Shown: positions 49,674 to 58,735, counted from the first letter of the stretch. The stretch is 64,000 nucleotides of DNA from JAOTVV01 sp041602035 (GCA_041602035.1 JBFIHA010000007.1:62001-126000), one strand, 5' to 3'. Notes: a model not told the origin generated them from the sequence alone. A program made the numbers and translations.

Positions 49674-52535
49674 ATGTACCATCTCCGCACGTTGGGAACC
49701 GCGCGCTTGGAAGGGCCTAGTGGCCCGTTGGGAGGCAGGGTCGCGCGGCGCCACCAGCTCGCGCTGCTCGCCCAGCTCGCCGTGGCCCGGGGCCACACCC
49801 TCACCCGCGACAAACTCCTCGCCTACCTCTGGCCGGAAGCGAACAACAACCGGGCGCGCCATCGGCTGAACGTGGCGGTGCATGAGGTTCGCCGGGCGTT
49901 GGGCGCGGACGCGATCGTTTCCCTGGTCGACGATCTACGTTTGAACACGGATGTCGTAACGAGCGATGTTGCCGAGTTCGAGGCCGCGGTGAGGACCGGC
50001 GAGTTGGAGCGCGCGGTGGGACTGTATGGCGGGCCGTTCTTGGATGGGTTTCATCTCAGGGGGGCGCGGGAGTTCGACGCCTGGGCGAGCGAGGTGCGGG
50101 AGCGGCTGTCGGGTCGCTACGCCAATGCACTGGGGCAGCTGGCTAGCGAAGCGCGGGAGCTGGGCAACGGAGGGAGCGCGGTCCGTTGGTGGCAGGCGCT
50201 GGTGGCCCACGAGCCGTATCAGGCCGACGCCGTGAATGGGTTGATAGAGGCGCTGGTGGCTGTGGGTGATCGGGCGGGGGCGCTGGAGGCGGGTAGCGCC
50301 TACGCCCGACGAGTGACGCGCGATCTAGCGATGGAGCCAGACGTCAAGGTGGTGGCTCTGTTAGAACGGGTGCGCTCAGAGAATCCGGAACCGGTTGCAG
50401 GCGGCACCGCCGTCGTGAGCGGGCCGACGGGGTCGGCGATATCACCCGAGCTCACCGCTTCACGCGTGCAGGGGCGCGACCAGGCCACGGCTCCGCGGCC
50501 CGTTACGCGTGGCCGGCAGCTCTGGTCGACGGCTCTGCACAGCCGGTGGATCCGTACGGCGGGTGTGGCGGGAGCGATCGCCATGGTTGCTGTTGGCGCT
50601 CGCATGTGGGTACACCAGTCGCAAGTCCGCTGGGCGCGAGACGTGGCGCTCCCCGCCGCGGCCCGACTCGTGGACGAGGGGCGGACGTATGCGGCGTACC
50701 GGTTGTTGCGGGAAGCTGAGGCGTACGTGCCGGATGATCCGATCCTCGAGGAGCTGCTGCTCGAATCCGCCACGCGCGTTAGCATTCGCTCCACGCCACC
50801 GGGCGCCCAGGTGTATGCCCGCGATTTCCTCGATGAACCGCACGCCTGGGAGCTCCTGGGCTCCACACCCCTGGACGCGGTACGCCTCCCGTGGGGCCAC
50901 CTGGTGTACAGGATCTCGCTTGAAGGCTTTCAGCCCAGGGAGGGGCTGGTGTTCACGCAGGCTCGGGCGCTGGACTTCTCCCTGCAGCCGGCCAACGAGG
51001 CTCCTGCGAACATGGTGCATGTGCCCGGCGGGAACTACGAGTTCTTCAAGCAGCAAGCCGACCTCGACGACTTCTGGATCGACCAGTACGAGGTGACCAA
51101 CCGGCAGTTCAAGGTGTTCGTCGATCAAGGCGGATACGACAGACGTGAGTTCTGGCCTGAGCCAGTCGTCAACGACGGCACCGACTTTGGTTGGGACGAA
51201 ACGCGGGCGTTGTTCCTTGACCGGACGGGCCGGCCAGGGCCCGCCACGTGGGAGGTGGGTGCCTACCCTGACGGGCGGGACGAGTATCCGGTCAGCGGAG
51301 TGAGCTGGTACGAAGCGGCGGCCTATTGCGCTTCGGTCGGCAAGCAGCTTCCGACCGCCTTCCACTGGTACCACGCAGCCGCTCTGGGTGGGGTAACGGA
51401 GTTCGTGCAGTTCAGCAATTTCGATGCGACCGGCCCCACGACGGTGGGCCATCCCCTTCGGCTCGGATTCCATGGCACGTACGACATGGCCGGCAACGTC
51501 AAGGAATGGGTCTGGAACGAAGCGGACGACGCCAGGCGGTACGTCCTGGGTGGTGGCTGGCATGAACCCAGCTACCAGTTCAACACTCCCGATGCGCAGC
51601 CCCCCACGCGCCGGGAGCCCAGCTACGGCATTCGCTGCGCCAAGTATCGAGCGCCCCTGACTGTGGCACAGACTGCCCCCATCGCGACGCCGTTCCGCGA
51701 CTACCGACACGAGACCCCTGTGAGTGACGAGGTGTTCGCAGTGTACAAGAGGTTGTACGAGTACGACCGGACACCTCTAGACCCCCAGGTAGACCCTGTG
51801 CGCGAGGAGTTCGAGCACTGGTCAGTGGAGCACGTGAGCTTCGCAGCAGCGTACAGCAACGAGCGGGTGCCGGCGCAGCTCTTTCTTCCGAAGAACGCGC
51901 GTCCGCCGTTTCAGGCGGTTGTGTGGTTCCCAGGTGGCGCGCCATTTGTCCAGCGGTCTTCGCCTGAGGGATCCTTCGGCGATGCATCCAGGTTCCTGTT
52001 CCTGGTCCGGAGCGGCCGGGCAGTGGTGCTCCCGGTTTACAGGGGCATGTACGAACGCCACATCGGGCCCATCTTCTTGCCGAACATTTGGCGCGATCTG
52101 ATGATTCATGCGGCAAAAGATCTCCGCCGCACCGTTGACTACCTCGAGACGCGGCAGGATATCGACGCACAGAAGCTTGCGTACTCCGGGATCAGCATGG
52201 GCGCGGCGGTCGGTCCGATCATGACCGCCGTCGAGCAGCGCTTCCGAGCGAGCATCCTGTTCGGTGGTGGGTTGTACTCCCTTCAGCAACCGCCGGAGGC
52301 AGAGGCATTCCATTTCGTTCCCCGGGTCAAAGTGCCGACCCTCATGATCAACGGCCGGCACGACTTCTTCTTTCAGTATGAGACATCCCAGGTCCCGATG
52401 CTTGAGTGGTTGGGCACGCCCGACAAGCACCATGCGGTTTTCGAGTCAGGGCACGTGCCGACAGAGCGGCAAGAGGTCATGAAGGAAGCACTGGACTGGC
52501 TCGACCGGTTTCTCGGGCCGGTGGCCAGACGCTGA
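49674..52535 (+). CDS. SARP/BTAD regulator fused through a membrane helix to PEGA, FGE/SUMF1 and alpha/beta-hydrolase domains
   Basis: Single 953-residue frame. Residues 1-100 are an OmpR-type winged helix (MYHLRTLGTARLEGP, DKLLAYLWPEANNNRARHRL), 100-245 a BTAD TPR-like domain, 293-313 one membrane helix and 368-435 a PEGA domain (VSIRSTPPGAQVYARD). Residues 447-660 are a formylglycine-generating-enzyme/SUMF1 fold (FWIDQYEVTNRQFKVFV, GTYDMAGNVKEWVWNE, YGIRCAKY). Residues 690-953 are an alpha/beta-hydrolase with nucleophile YSGISMGAA and the late NGRHDFFF and SGHVPT segments. Similar cores with a Ser/Thr kinase in place of BTAD are known. The ATG at 49674 starts exactly at the winged helix. 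Likely a membrane-tethered transcription factor with periplasmic sensing or enzyme parts. Confidence 0.85.
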   Translation: MYHLRTLGTARLEGPSGPLGGRVARRHQLALLAQLAVARGHTLTRDKLLAYLWPEANNNRARHRLNVAVHEVRRALGADAIVSLVDDLRLNTDVVTSDVAEFEAAVRTGELERAVGLYGGPFLDGFHLRGAREFDAWASEVRERLSGRYANALGQLASEARELGNGGSAVRWWQALVAHEPYQADAVNGLIEALVAVGDRAGALEAGSAYARRVTRDLAMEPDVKVVALLERVRSENPEPVAGGTAVVSGPTGSAISPELTASRVQGRDQATAPRPVTRGRQLWSTALHSRWIRTAGVAGAIAMVAVGARMWVHQSQVRWARDVALPAAARLVDEGRTYAAYRLLREAEAYVPDDPILEELLLESATRVSIRSTPPGAQVYARDFLDEPHAWELLGSTPLDAVRLPWGHLVYRISLEGFQPREGLVFTQARALDFSLQPANEAPANMVHVPGGNYEFFKQQADLDDFWIDQYEVTNRQFKVFVDQGGYDRREFWPEPVVNDGTDFGWDETRALFLDRTGRPGPATWEVGAYPDGRDEYPVSGVSWYEAAAYCASVGKQLPTAFHWYHAAALGGVTEFVQFSNFDATGPTTVGHPLRLGFHGTYDMAGNVKEWVWNEADDARRYVLGGGWHEPSYQFNTPDAQPPTRREPSYGIRCAKYRAPLTVAQTAPIATPFRDYRHETPVSDEVFAVYKRLYEYDRTPLDPQVDPVREEFEHWSVEHVSFAAAYSNERVPAQLFLPKNARPPFQAVVWFPGGAPFVQRSSPEGSFGDASRFLFLVRSGRAVVLPVYRGMYERHIGPIFLPNIWRDLMIHAAKDLRRTVDYLETRQDIDAQKLAYSGISMGAAVGPIMTAVEQRFRASILFGGGLYSLQQPPEAEAFHFVPRVKVPTLMINGRHDFFFQYETSQVPMLEWLGTPDKHHAVFESGHVPTERQEVMKEALDWLDRFLGPVARR

Positions 52536-52963
52536 ACCATTCTCTGAACAATGGGGAGCATCCGGCCCTTCCACGAGCAAACGCGCATCGCGCCGGAGCG
52601 AGGACCTGTGCATGCCAGTTAACAGGCGCAATGCTTCGCGTGGCTTGTGACCGTTCGCTAGAGGATCTTCGTTCGCTGCGTATGGCCTCAGTAGGGACCA
52701 CTCTTTGCCCGTCCCCCCGGCAGGGCCAGTGCATCGGGCTGCCGGGATCGAGCGTGGATCACTTTCTAAGTTGGGCACATCCTGGGCACATCCACCCGCA
52801 GACAGACGCAACCAGACGCCAGTCAGGCGCAAAAGGCGCCCTCATCGCCTCGGCCATGCGCCCTCCCGTCCGCGGGTAGGGTCGAGGTCGCCTACTCGGC
52901 GGCGTCGATCCGGTGAACCACCGTACCGGTCAGATCCGCAAACCATTTGCAAACCAACAGGAA

Positions 52964-53061
52964 GGGACAGGACAGTACGAGAGGGGACAGAACGGGACGA
53001 AAGGACCTGCCAAGTCAGTACAGGGAGGGACTAAACGGGACCAGAAGGGACCAGACGGGAT
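52964..53061. repeat. 10-base-phased GGGAC direct repeats (arm-site-like)
   Basis: gggac occurs at 52964, 52984, 52994, 53027, 53037 and 53047, and gggat at 53057, with exact 10-base steps within each cluster. The series ends 14 bases before the tRNA-Trp 3'-half copy. Helically phased short repeats beside a tRNA fragment resemble arm-type integrase or excisionase sites. Confidence 0.55.
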
Positions 53062-53074
53062 GAAGACCACCGAA

Positions 53075-53116
53075 CTCCAAAACCGGGGGTTGCAGGTTCG
53101 AGTCCTGCCGGGCCTG
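53075..53116 (+). repeat. exact copy of tRNA-Trp 3' half (attR-like, copy 2)
   Basis: 42 of 42 bases match 47629-47670, from the anticodon loop to the discriminator. Weaker similarity (caccg) extends a few bases further 5'. It lacks the acceptor 5' strand and D arm, so it is not a tRNA gene. Confidence 0.85.
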
Positions 53117-53123
53117 TGAAGAC

Positions 53124-53222
53124 AGACGGTAAGACGGTAGGTTGGTAGGACGGTAGGTGCGTCCGGGCTTCCTACTGTCTTTGTCGTTTACCGTCCTACC
53201 GTCGTACCGTCCTACCGTCCGT
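53124..53222. repeat. hairpin repeat H1
   Basis: About 97 bases: left arm of gacggtaagacggtagg-type units, centre gtgcgtccgggcttcctactgtc, right arm accgtcctaccgtc-type units. Nearly identical to H2 and H4. Each arm is itself an irregular tandem of acggtag. A truncated tRNA tail (cgagtcctgccgggcctg, 53225-53242) follows. Confidence 0.85.
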
Positions 53223-53662
53223 TGCGAGTCCTGCCGGGCCTGTGAGCGCAAGTGCTCATGGTGCTTGCGCTTCTGTTATGGCCCTTTGTTACCCTGGGTG
53301 GGCGTCACAGTGGCCTGTGACCGATTGCGTGACGCTCCCAGCATAGAATCCGGCCGAGCCACGCAACTCTCTCTCAGCAGTCCCACTCAGTGCTTGCGCC
53401 TCAATCGGTTACTGAATCGGCGTCGATGTGCTCGACACCCCGAACCGGGCACCCGGTTCCGCTGTCGTACGGCTCGCCTCGAATGGAAGGCGTGTTTTGA
53501 CCTTGCAGCGTGCCCGACGTTGCCGTCGGCTGCAGAGCAGAAGAGCGTAGGGCGCTGCGCCTCCATCTGGGAGAGGCGACCGTCTACGCATTTGAGTTCC
53601 GTCCGGTGGCGCAGAGCGGCCCGGCCTAATTCGTCACTTCGGTCCGGCGCTTCGACTACCGG

Positions 53663-54994
53663 CTATCGCATGGGCGACGCCGTCGGTAGCGGATTCACCA
53701 CGTCGAGGTGACTCAGAAGCACGAGCTCCCCAGTCGTCGCGACGTTGGTGTAGTCGTACTGGTCGAGGCCGTCGGGACCGACCACGATCGCCAACGGCGG
53801 AATGAGGATGACATCGTACGTCTCGTGGGCCGTTTCGAATGCGAGCAGGTCGATGTTCATGGGGTCGGTCACGTCGTAGACCTTGAGCCCGGCCCGGCCG
53901 TCGCACACGAACAGCGTGGCGCCGTCAATCCCCAGACCGAAGGGTCCCTGCATCCCGTAGCTTTTGACCAGCAGCGGATTCGCGAGGTCGGTGATGTCCA
54001 GGATGTCGAGCTGATTCGCGCCTCCCCCGCACAAGCTTCCCGCCCGCAGTGTCACGTAGGCATAGTCGCCGTGGGCCACCACGGGATCGCAGGCGGTGAC
54101 GTGTGCAAACGCGGAGAGCTTCGTCGGGTTCTCCGGGTTGGTGTTGTCGTATATGAACATCCCCGTGGTGGATCCAATGAACAGGTAATCCCCGTACGGA
54201 AAGATCGTTTCGATACCCCAGCCGACGTCGACCGTGCTCCAGAGACTGGGATTGCTGGGATCGTCAATCCGCACGAGCTGGATGTACGAATCGTGAAGGG
54301 CGTACAAGAAGGGTTCGACAATGGTGAACCGGGCCATCGATCCGCCTGTGCCGGTCGCGCCTGAGCGGTTCCCGCCTGTGGGGGCCGCGATATCCCCCCC
54401 GCTCTCGAGCCCTACACCAAAGAAGTGGTCCGCGCGCACGCGCTCGATTCCCGTCTGCTCCCATCCCACGACGACGCCGATGCGCTCATCGGGAGTCTCG
54501 ACTCGGCTGTTGGCGACGAAATTGTCCGCCATCCAGGGTGATGGGGTCTGATACGGAAAAGCGTCTTCTATCCGTGCGACCTCGACGGCATTCAGCGGGT
54601 CGGCGATGTCGACCGCGACGAGGTCCACATAGCTGTCGGCGTACAGGGTGGTGCCCTGTATTGCCATGTCGACGTTCCCGGGGATCGGGATGAAGGCAAT
54701 CTTCTGCGGCGAGGATGGGTTGGTGTTGTCGATGACGTGGATGCCCTTGTAGAGCTCGTTGATGTAGATGTAGCTGTCTTTGACGTAGATCTTGCCGGTG
54801 GTGTCGATAGCGACGGGGTCCACCGCCACGACCGGCGTTCGGAGCTCCGCATAACTGAGGTAGACCGGCGAGAACACCGGTACCTCCTGGTACTCTGTGC
54901 AACCGGTAACAACGAATCCTGTTGCCGCAACGCAACCAACCGCGGCGAAGACGGCCGACGCCATAAGGGATTTTCGCATTTTCGCATGCTCCAT
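53663..54994 (-). CDS. LVIVD-repeat lipoprotein (beta-propeller-like)
   Basis: Exported protein of 443 residues with a signal ending VVTGCTEY (Cys32). It is followed by repeated LVIVD-type units: IHVIDNTNPSSPQKIAFIPIPG, LVAVDIADPLNAVEVARIED, MFIYDNTNPENPTKLSAF, LDILDITDLANPLLVKSYG, LKVYDVTDPMNIDLLAFE. LVIVD repeats form beta-propellers on the cell surface; function is generally unknown. The ATG at 54994 has aggagg 7 bases upstream. It stands alone between tRNA-tail copies 2 and 3. Confidence 0.83.
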   Translation of the reverse strand: MEHAKMRKSLMASAVFAAVGCVAATGFVVTGCTEYQEVPVFSPVYLSYAELRTPVVAVDPVAIDTTGKIYVKDSYIYINELYKGIHVIDNTNPSSPQKIAFIPIPGNVDMAIQGTTLYADSYVDLVAVDIADPLNAVEVARIEDAFPYQTPSPWMADNFVANSRVETPDERIGVVVGWEQTGIERVRADHFFGVGLESGGDIAAPTGGNRSGATGTGGSMARFTIVEPFLYALHDSYIQLVRIDDPSNPSLWSTVDVGWGIETIFPYGDYLFIGSTTGMFIYDNTNPENPTKLSAFAHVTACDPVVAHGDYAYVTLRAGSLCGGGANQLDILDITDLANPLLVKSYGMQGPFGLGIDGATLFVCDGRAGLKVYDVTDPMNIDLLAFETAHETYDVILIPPLAIVVGPDGLDQYDYTNVATTGELVLLSHLDVVNPLPTASPMR

Positions 54995-55508
54995 GGTCAC
55001 GCCTCCTGGCTTTCCGGAGTGACCTGAAGCCTGCTAGTCGGCTCCCGGAGGAGCCTCTCGCAGCCCGTATCACGCCTCATGCAGCAAGCTAGCAAGCTTC
55101 GGGTCACTATGGTTCGATTTGAGATTCGCGGTGAGGATTCCGCCAAAGCGCCACCCCTGTTCTCCCAAGGGTCGCTGGTAGCCTGCGTGAAGTCCCCACG
55201 TCCGGGTACGAGAGCAAACGGAAGAGAGCGCATGGCGCCTCCCTGCCCGGTGGGCAGCTCCGGCCCCCAACACGCACTCCCCGGGGACACGTGGCCCGCC
55301 GCATCACCTTGTATGACCCGCCGCGGCCCCGAAGGGTCACATCACGGCGGGTGATTCATGGGATTCCCCGGGGCTGACCGCCCCGGGTTCAGGTGTGCTT
55401 CCCTTGAGCAGCCGGACGCGGGCATTGCTCGGACGCGTACCATAGCCAAGCTCGGTGACCGGTGTCGCAGACTGATCAAGCCCTATGTTGAATGGAGACC
55501 GTCACAAC

Positions 55509-55598
55509 TGACGTTTCCTCTGACGTTAGCCCATGCCGTACCCTTCGTTCTGGTGGGTATTGCGTCAGTGAATGACGCCTCTTGACGCCGTTTTGACG
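55509..55598. repeat. phased TGACG direct repeats (arm-site-like)
   Basis: tgacg occurs at 55509, 55521, 55573, 55583 and 55594 (steps of 12, then 10 and 11), ending 11 bases before tRNA-Trp tail copy 3. The placement mirrors the GGGAC series at copy 2 but the motif is different, which would fit a different integrase. Confidence 0.5.
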
Positions 55599-55609
55599 TA
55601 AGGGTACAT

Positions 55610-55651
55610 CTCCAAAACCGGGGGTCGCAGGTTCGAGTCCTGCCGGGTCTG
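55610..55651 (+). repeat. near-exact copy of tRNA-Trp 3' half (attR-like, copy 3)
   Basis: 40 of 42 bases match 47629-47670 (a T-to-C and a C-to-T change). Starts at the anticodon loop like copy 2. Directly followed by hairpin H2. Confidence 0.83.
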
Positions 55652-55659
55652 TGAAGAAA

Positions 55660-55757
55660 GACGGTAAGACGGTAGGTGGGTAGGACGGTAGGTGCGTCCG
55701 GGCTTCCTACTGTCTTTGTCGTTTACCGTCCTACCGTCGTACCGTCCTACCGTCCGT
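55660..55757. repeat. hairpin repeat H2
   Basis: Differs from H1 by about one base over 97. Flanked on both sides by tRNA-Trp 3' tails (gagtcc at 55635 and 55761, 126 bases apart, the same spacing as at H1). Confidence 0.85.
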
Positions 55758-55810
55758 TGCGAGTCCTGCCGGGCCTTTCAGAGCCGGGGACCCATCTCGA
55801 TCATGGGCAC

Positions 55811-58408
55811 TTAACCGCCCACCTTGCGGCCTGTGGCATCACGGCCATTCTGATGCATTACGACGCCGGTCACCTCCCCCGACTGGTTCTTGGTAAATGT
55901 GAACTCCACCGGAGCTGTTCTTGAGTAGAACCTGGTCTCCGACTCGGCGTAGATCCGAGACTTCTCCTGCCCAGCCGGCTGAACCCATAACGTGCCATCC
56001 TCGAACGTCACGACGACCGAGAACCGCGACGAAAACTGGTACTCGCCGGTGTACGACACGAGAACGGTCGCGTCGACCTCGGCTTCAGCGCGCTCCGACA
56101 CGGGACCCTTGCATTCCCGTCCCGACTCGATTTCGCTTTCGATCCGATTGAACTCCATCGCGTAGTTCGACACGTTGTCGTACTTCATCTCTCGCGCCAT
56201 GTCGTACGCTTTGCTGTAGTTCGCTCTCGACTCCTCTGACCGACACAACACGCGATACGCGTCCCCGAGGTGGTTGAACACCCGCGCCGATCCGGGATGG
56301 AGCACCGCGTTGCGCTCCAATTCCCGTACGGCGTCGTCCCAGCGACCTTCCCGCGCGTGCGTGCGCGCGGCGATGTCGGCCACGTCTTCATGCGGTACCA
56401 CTCGATATCCAAACCGCTCGCTCAGCTCGGCGTAGTGGGCGTCAATCGTCGCCCAGCCTTCTCCGCCGGCTTGCGCCGCCAAGGTCGCGATGTCGGTAAG
56501 CTCCCAGCCAGCGAACAGCCAGGTCAGGCCGTCGCGAAGCGCGACATGTGCATCGGCCGAGCCACTGGAGAAGGTTCTGTCTCCACCGTACGACGCGTTC
56601 ATCGATCCATCTCTACCCACTGCGATCGTGCCGACCGATTCGTGAGGGCCCGCCGTCTGCGCATCTCCCACGAGTATCGTCAACGCGGCCGTGCGGTACT
56701 CGGCCGCGACCCATGGCCGCAGCTCGTCAGTGATGAACGCAGAAAAGACAGACCGTTGCGCGGCCGTGGGTGCCGGAGTATGCACGACGATGAGCCCAGG
56801 GGCGCGGCCGCGATCGGCCAGAGAACGCGCGACGCCGGAGGCCTGATGCAGCGCAGGCTCACCGTCGAGCACGACCATCACGGGGTACTGACTGGACATC
56901 GACAACTCGTATCCCTCGGGCGTCAGCGTCCGGAGCGAGCGCTCCTCGCCGAGAATCGCGGAAGTAATGCTGGCCTTCCGTCCGGGAAGCGACGCCCTCG
57001 CGCCCTCGGCTGCGGCTAGCGGGACACCGGCTGCGATGCGACGAGGTGCGCTGGTGCTCCGTCCGCCCTGGTGCAGGACCATGCCATTGACCGCGCCGGC
57101 GTCGTCTTTGGCAAACGAGATCTGCGCATTCACGACGCGGGCAAAGAACCTCGTATCGGTCTCGGGGAAGATCGGGAACTTGTTCTGCCCGGTTGCCTGC
57201 GCGAAGAGGCCATCGTTCTCGAGCGTGATGGCAATGACGAAAGTCGGTCGCAGCTCGTACTCGCCGACGTAGGTCTCAAGAATGTCTTGGGGGACGAAGA
57301 CTTCGATCCGATCGGCTACCGGCGTGTCACTCACCGGGATGTCCGGGTTGATCAGATGTAACGCAATGTCCCGTGACGAGATCGGGTAGTTCGCGAGCAT
57401 GACCGCGCCGACGCCGGCGTCCGGATCGAATCCAACGAACGCGCGGAAGCCCCGCGTGGCGCCCCCGTGGGTGATGATGCGTTTCTCACCAAACCTCATC
57501 ACGTGCCAGTTGAGGCCGATATCGGTGTTCTCGTCGACGGTACTCCGCACTTGGTACGCATCCCGCATCGACCGTTCGATCTGCGACGTCGGTGGACCGG
57601 TGTTGGCGGCCACGAAACGCAACATGTCTTCTGCATTGGACCGTAGAGCGCCCATCGCCGGGAGGTTGGGCCAGTTGCGGTAGGGAGCAGCGAGCCCCAT
57701 CTCGTCGTGTCCGACCGTCATCCACTCGCGCACCTCACCTTCGACCTTCGTGCTCGTTGTGTGCATCCCGAGGGGATCGAGGATCCTTTCCCTGAGCAGC
57801 TGTTCGTACGTTTGCCCGGTGGCGCGCTCGAGCACGTGGCCGAGTAACGCGACCGCGATGTTCGAGTACTCGTACTCGGCGCCGACATCGCGGCGCAGCT
57901 CGTGGCCCGAGAGAAACTCGTACAGCATGTCGATCGTGTACGTGGGGTACGCGCCGTCGCCGGTGGGAACCATGTTGGTCGGCATGCGCGTCAATGACGA
58001 CCGGTGCGTGGCAATATCGAGCAACGTGATCTCGCGTCCGGGTCGGCTCGGGACAGTCACACTGTCAGGCAGGTACTTGGCGATCGGGTCCTCTAGAGCG
58101 ACCTCACCGCGCGCGACCGCGTCCGCCAGCAGGATCCCCGTAAAGGCCTTGGTGATCGATCCGAGTTCGAAAACCGATTTAGGGCCGAGCGGCCGTGCAC
58201 CTTCGCCGGCATCACCGTAGTAGACGATTTTCGTCGATCCATCGGCTTCCATGACGCCGAGCACTATCGCCATGCCGCTGTCGGCCTCGACGCGCTTTTC
58301 GATGAGTGCGGTCAGGTCCTCAGTCGACGGGAAATGTTGTGCGCTCGCGGCGGCGGGAAGCAGTATCGCGAGCAAGAAAAGGATGGTCAGTCGCGTTCGC
58401 TGCATCAT
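55811..58408 (-). CDS. beta-lactamase-family serine hydrolase with DUF3471 and esterase-like domains
   Basis: Exported protein of 865 residues. A signal peptide (1-24) precedes a class C beta-lactamase/PBP4-like domain (about 30-380) with ELGSITKAF (Ser84, Lys87), YEYSNIAVALLG and THGGATRGF. A DUF3471 beta domain follows (about 395-480; YVGEYELRPTFVIAITLENDG). The next part is a putative-esterase alpha/beta domain (about 510-700; YPVMVVLDGEPALHQ), a TPR-like pair (ELERNAVLHPGSARVFNHLGDAYRV) and a second DUF3471 (YTGEYQFSSRFSVVVTFEDG). Predicted to hydrolyse periplasmic esters or peptides. The start has two adjacent ATGs (58408, 58405). Confidence 0.84.
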   Translation of the reverse strand: MMQRTRLTILFLLAILLPAAASAQHFPSTEDLTALIEKRVEADSGMAIVLGVMEADGSTKIVYYGDAGEGARPLGPKSVFELGSITKAFTGILLADAVARGEVALEDPIAKYLPDSVTVPSRPGREITLLDIATHRSSLTRMPTNMVPTGDGAYPTYTIDMLYEFLSGHELRRDVGAEYEYSNIAVALLGHVLERATGQTYEQLLRERILDPLGMHTTSTKVEGEVREWMTVGHDEMGLAAPYRNWPNLPAMGALRSNAEDMLRFVAANTGPPTSQIERSMRDAYQVRSTVDENTDIGLNWHVMRFGEKRIITHGGATRGFRAFVGFDPDAGVGAVMLANYPISSRDIALHLINPDIPVSDTPVADRIEVFVPQDILETYVGEYELRPTFVIAITLENDGLFAQATGQNKFPIFPETDTRFFARVVNAQISFAKDDAGAVNGMVLHQGGRSTSAPRRIAAGVPLAAAEGARASLPGRKASITSAILGEERSLRTLTPEGYELSMSSQYPVMVVLDGEPALHQASGVARSLADRGRAPGLIVVHTPAPTAAQRSVFSAFITDELRPWVAAEYRTAALTILVGDAQTAGPHESVGTIAVGRDGSMNASYGGDRTFSSGSADAHVALRDGLTWLFAGWELTDIATLAAQAGGEGWATIDAHYAELSERFGYRVVPHEDVADIAARTHAREGRWDDAVRELERNAVLHPGSARVFNHLGDAYRVLCRSEESRANYSKAYDMAREMKYDNVSNYAMEFNRIESEIESGRECKGPVSERAEAEVDATVLVSYTGEYQFSSRFSVVVTFEDGTLWVQPAGQEKSRIYAESETRFYSRTAPVEFTFTKNQSGEVTGVVMHQNGRDATGRKVGG

Positions 58409-58525
58409 TTGGGCGTGTCCGCGTGAGGGGTGTCTGCACTTGAATGTGCGTAGCACCCTTACGCGGTCAAGGCGTTGCGGTTTCGAGGAATTCGACCGAG
58501 GGACGGGGCGGGATGAAGGTGAGGC

Positions 58526-58590
58526 GCAGACTCGCTCTACCCGTCGGCTCGTCCGCTGTCGCGCACTCGCCGCCGGCTGACGAGTCGAGT
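58526..58590. repeat. 65-base dispersed repeat, copy B
   Basis: Matches 47717-47782 with about six differences and runs directly into a good tRNA-Trp 3' tail (tcgagtcctgccgggcctgtg, read in two parts around 58585-58605). Confidence 0.75.
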
Positions 58591-58611
58591 CCTGCCGGGC
58601 CTGTGGAAATA

Positions 58612-58707
58612 GACGGTACGACGGTAGGTCGGTAAGACGGTAGGTGCCCGCCATGCCCGCCGTCTTTGCTGTTTACCGTCCTACCGCCTTACCCTCCTAC
58701 CGTCCGT
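58612..58707. repeat. hairpin repeat H3
   Basis: More diverged than H1, H2 and H4 (centre gtgcccgccatgcccgccgtc, extra changes in the right arm) but same architecture. First of two tandem units. Confidence 0.8.
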
Positions 58708-58735
58708 TGGGAGTCCTGCCGGGCCGGTGAGGACA

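Larger units (their letters stand above)
52536..53662. other. gene-free stretch containing attachment-type sequences
   Basis: No credible gene in about 1.1 kb. It holds paired gggcacatcc boxes (52773, 52784), a 10-base-phased gggac series (52964-53061), the second tRNA-Trp 3' half (53075-53116), hairpin H1 and a small gcgcaag/cttgcgc hairpin near 53246. Short open frames here lack support. Confidence 0.65.
54995..55810. other. gene-free stretch between LVIVD gene and beta-lactamase-family gene
   Basis: No credible gene. Contents: an 8-base-stem hairpin (55316-55323 with 55345-55352), a phased tgacg series (55509-55598), the third tRNA-Trp 3' half (55610-55651), hairpin H2 and a truncated tRNA tail (55760-55776). 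Confidence 0.65.

Noticed and set aside
52913..53119. A 68-codon plus-strand frame over the GGGAC repeats
   Set aside because: It is the translation of the 10-base repeats and the tRNA tail; no ribosome site and no plausible protein.
53075..55651. The tRNA-Trp 3'-half copies as extra tRNA genes
   Set aside because: They lack the 5' acceptor strand, the D arm and the 5' side of the anticodon stem, so no cloverleaf can form.
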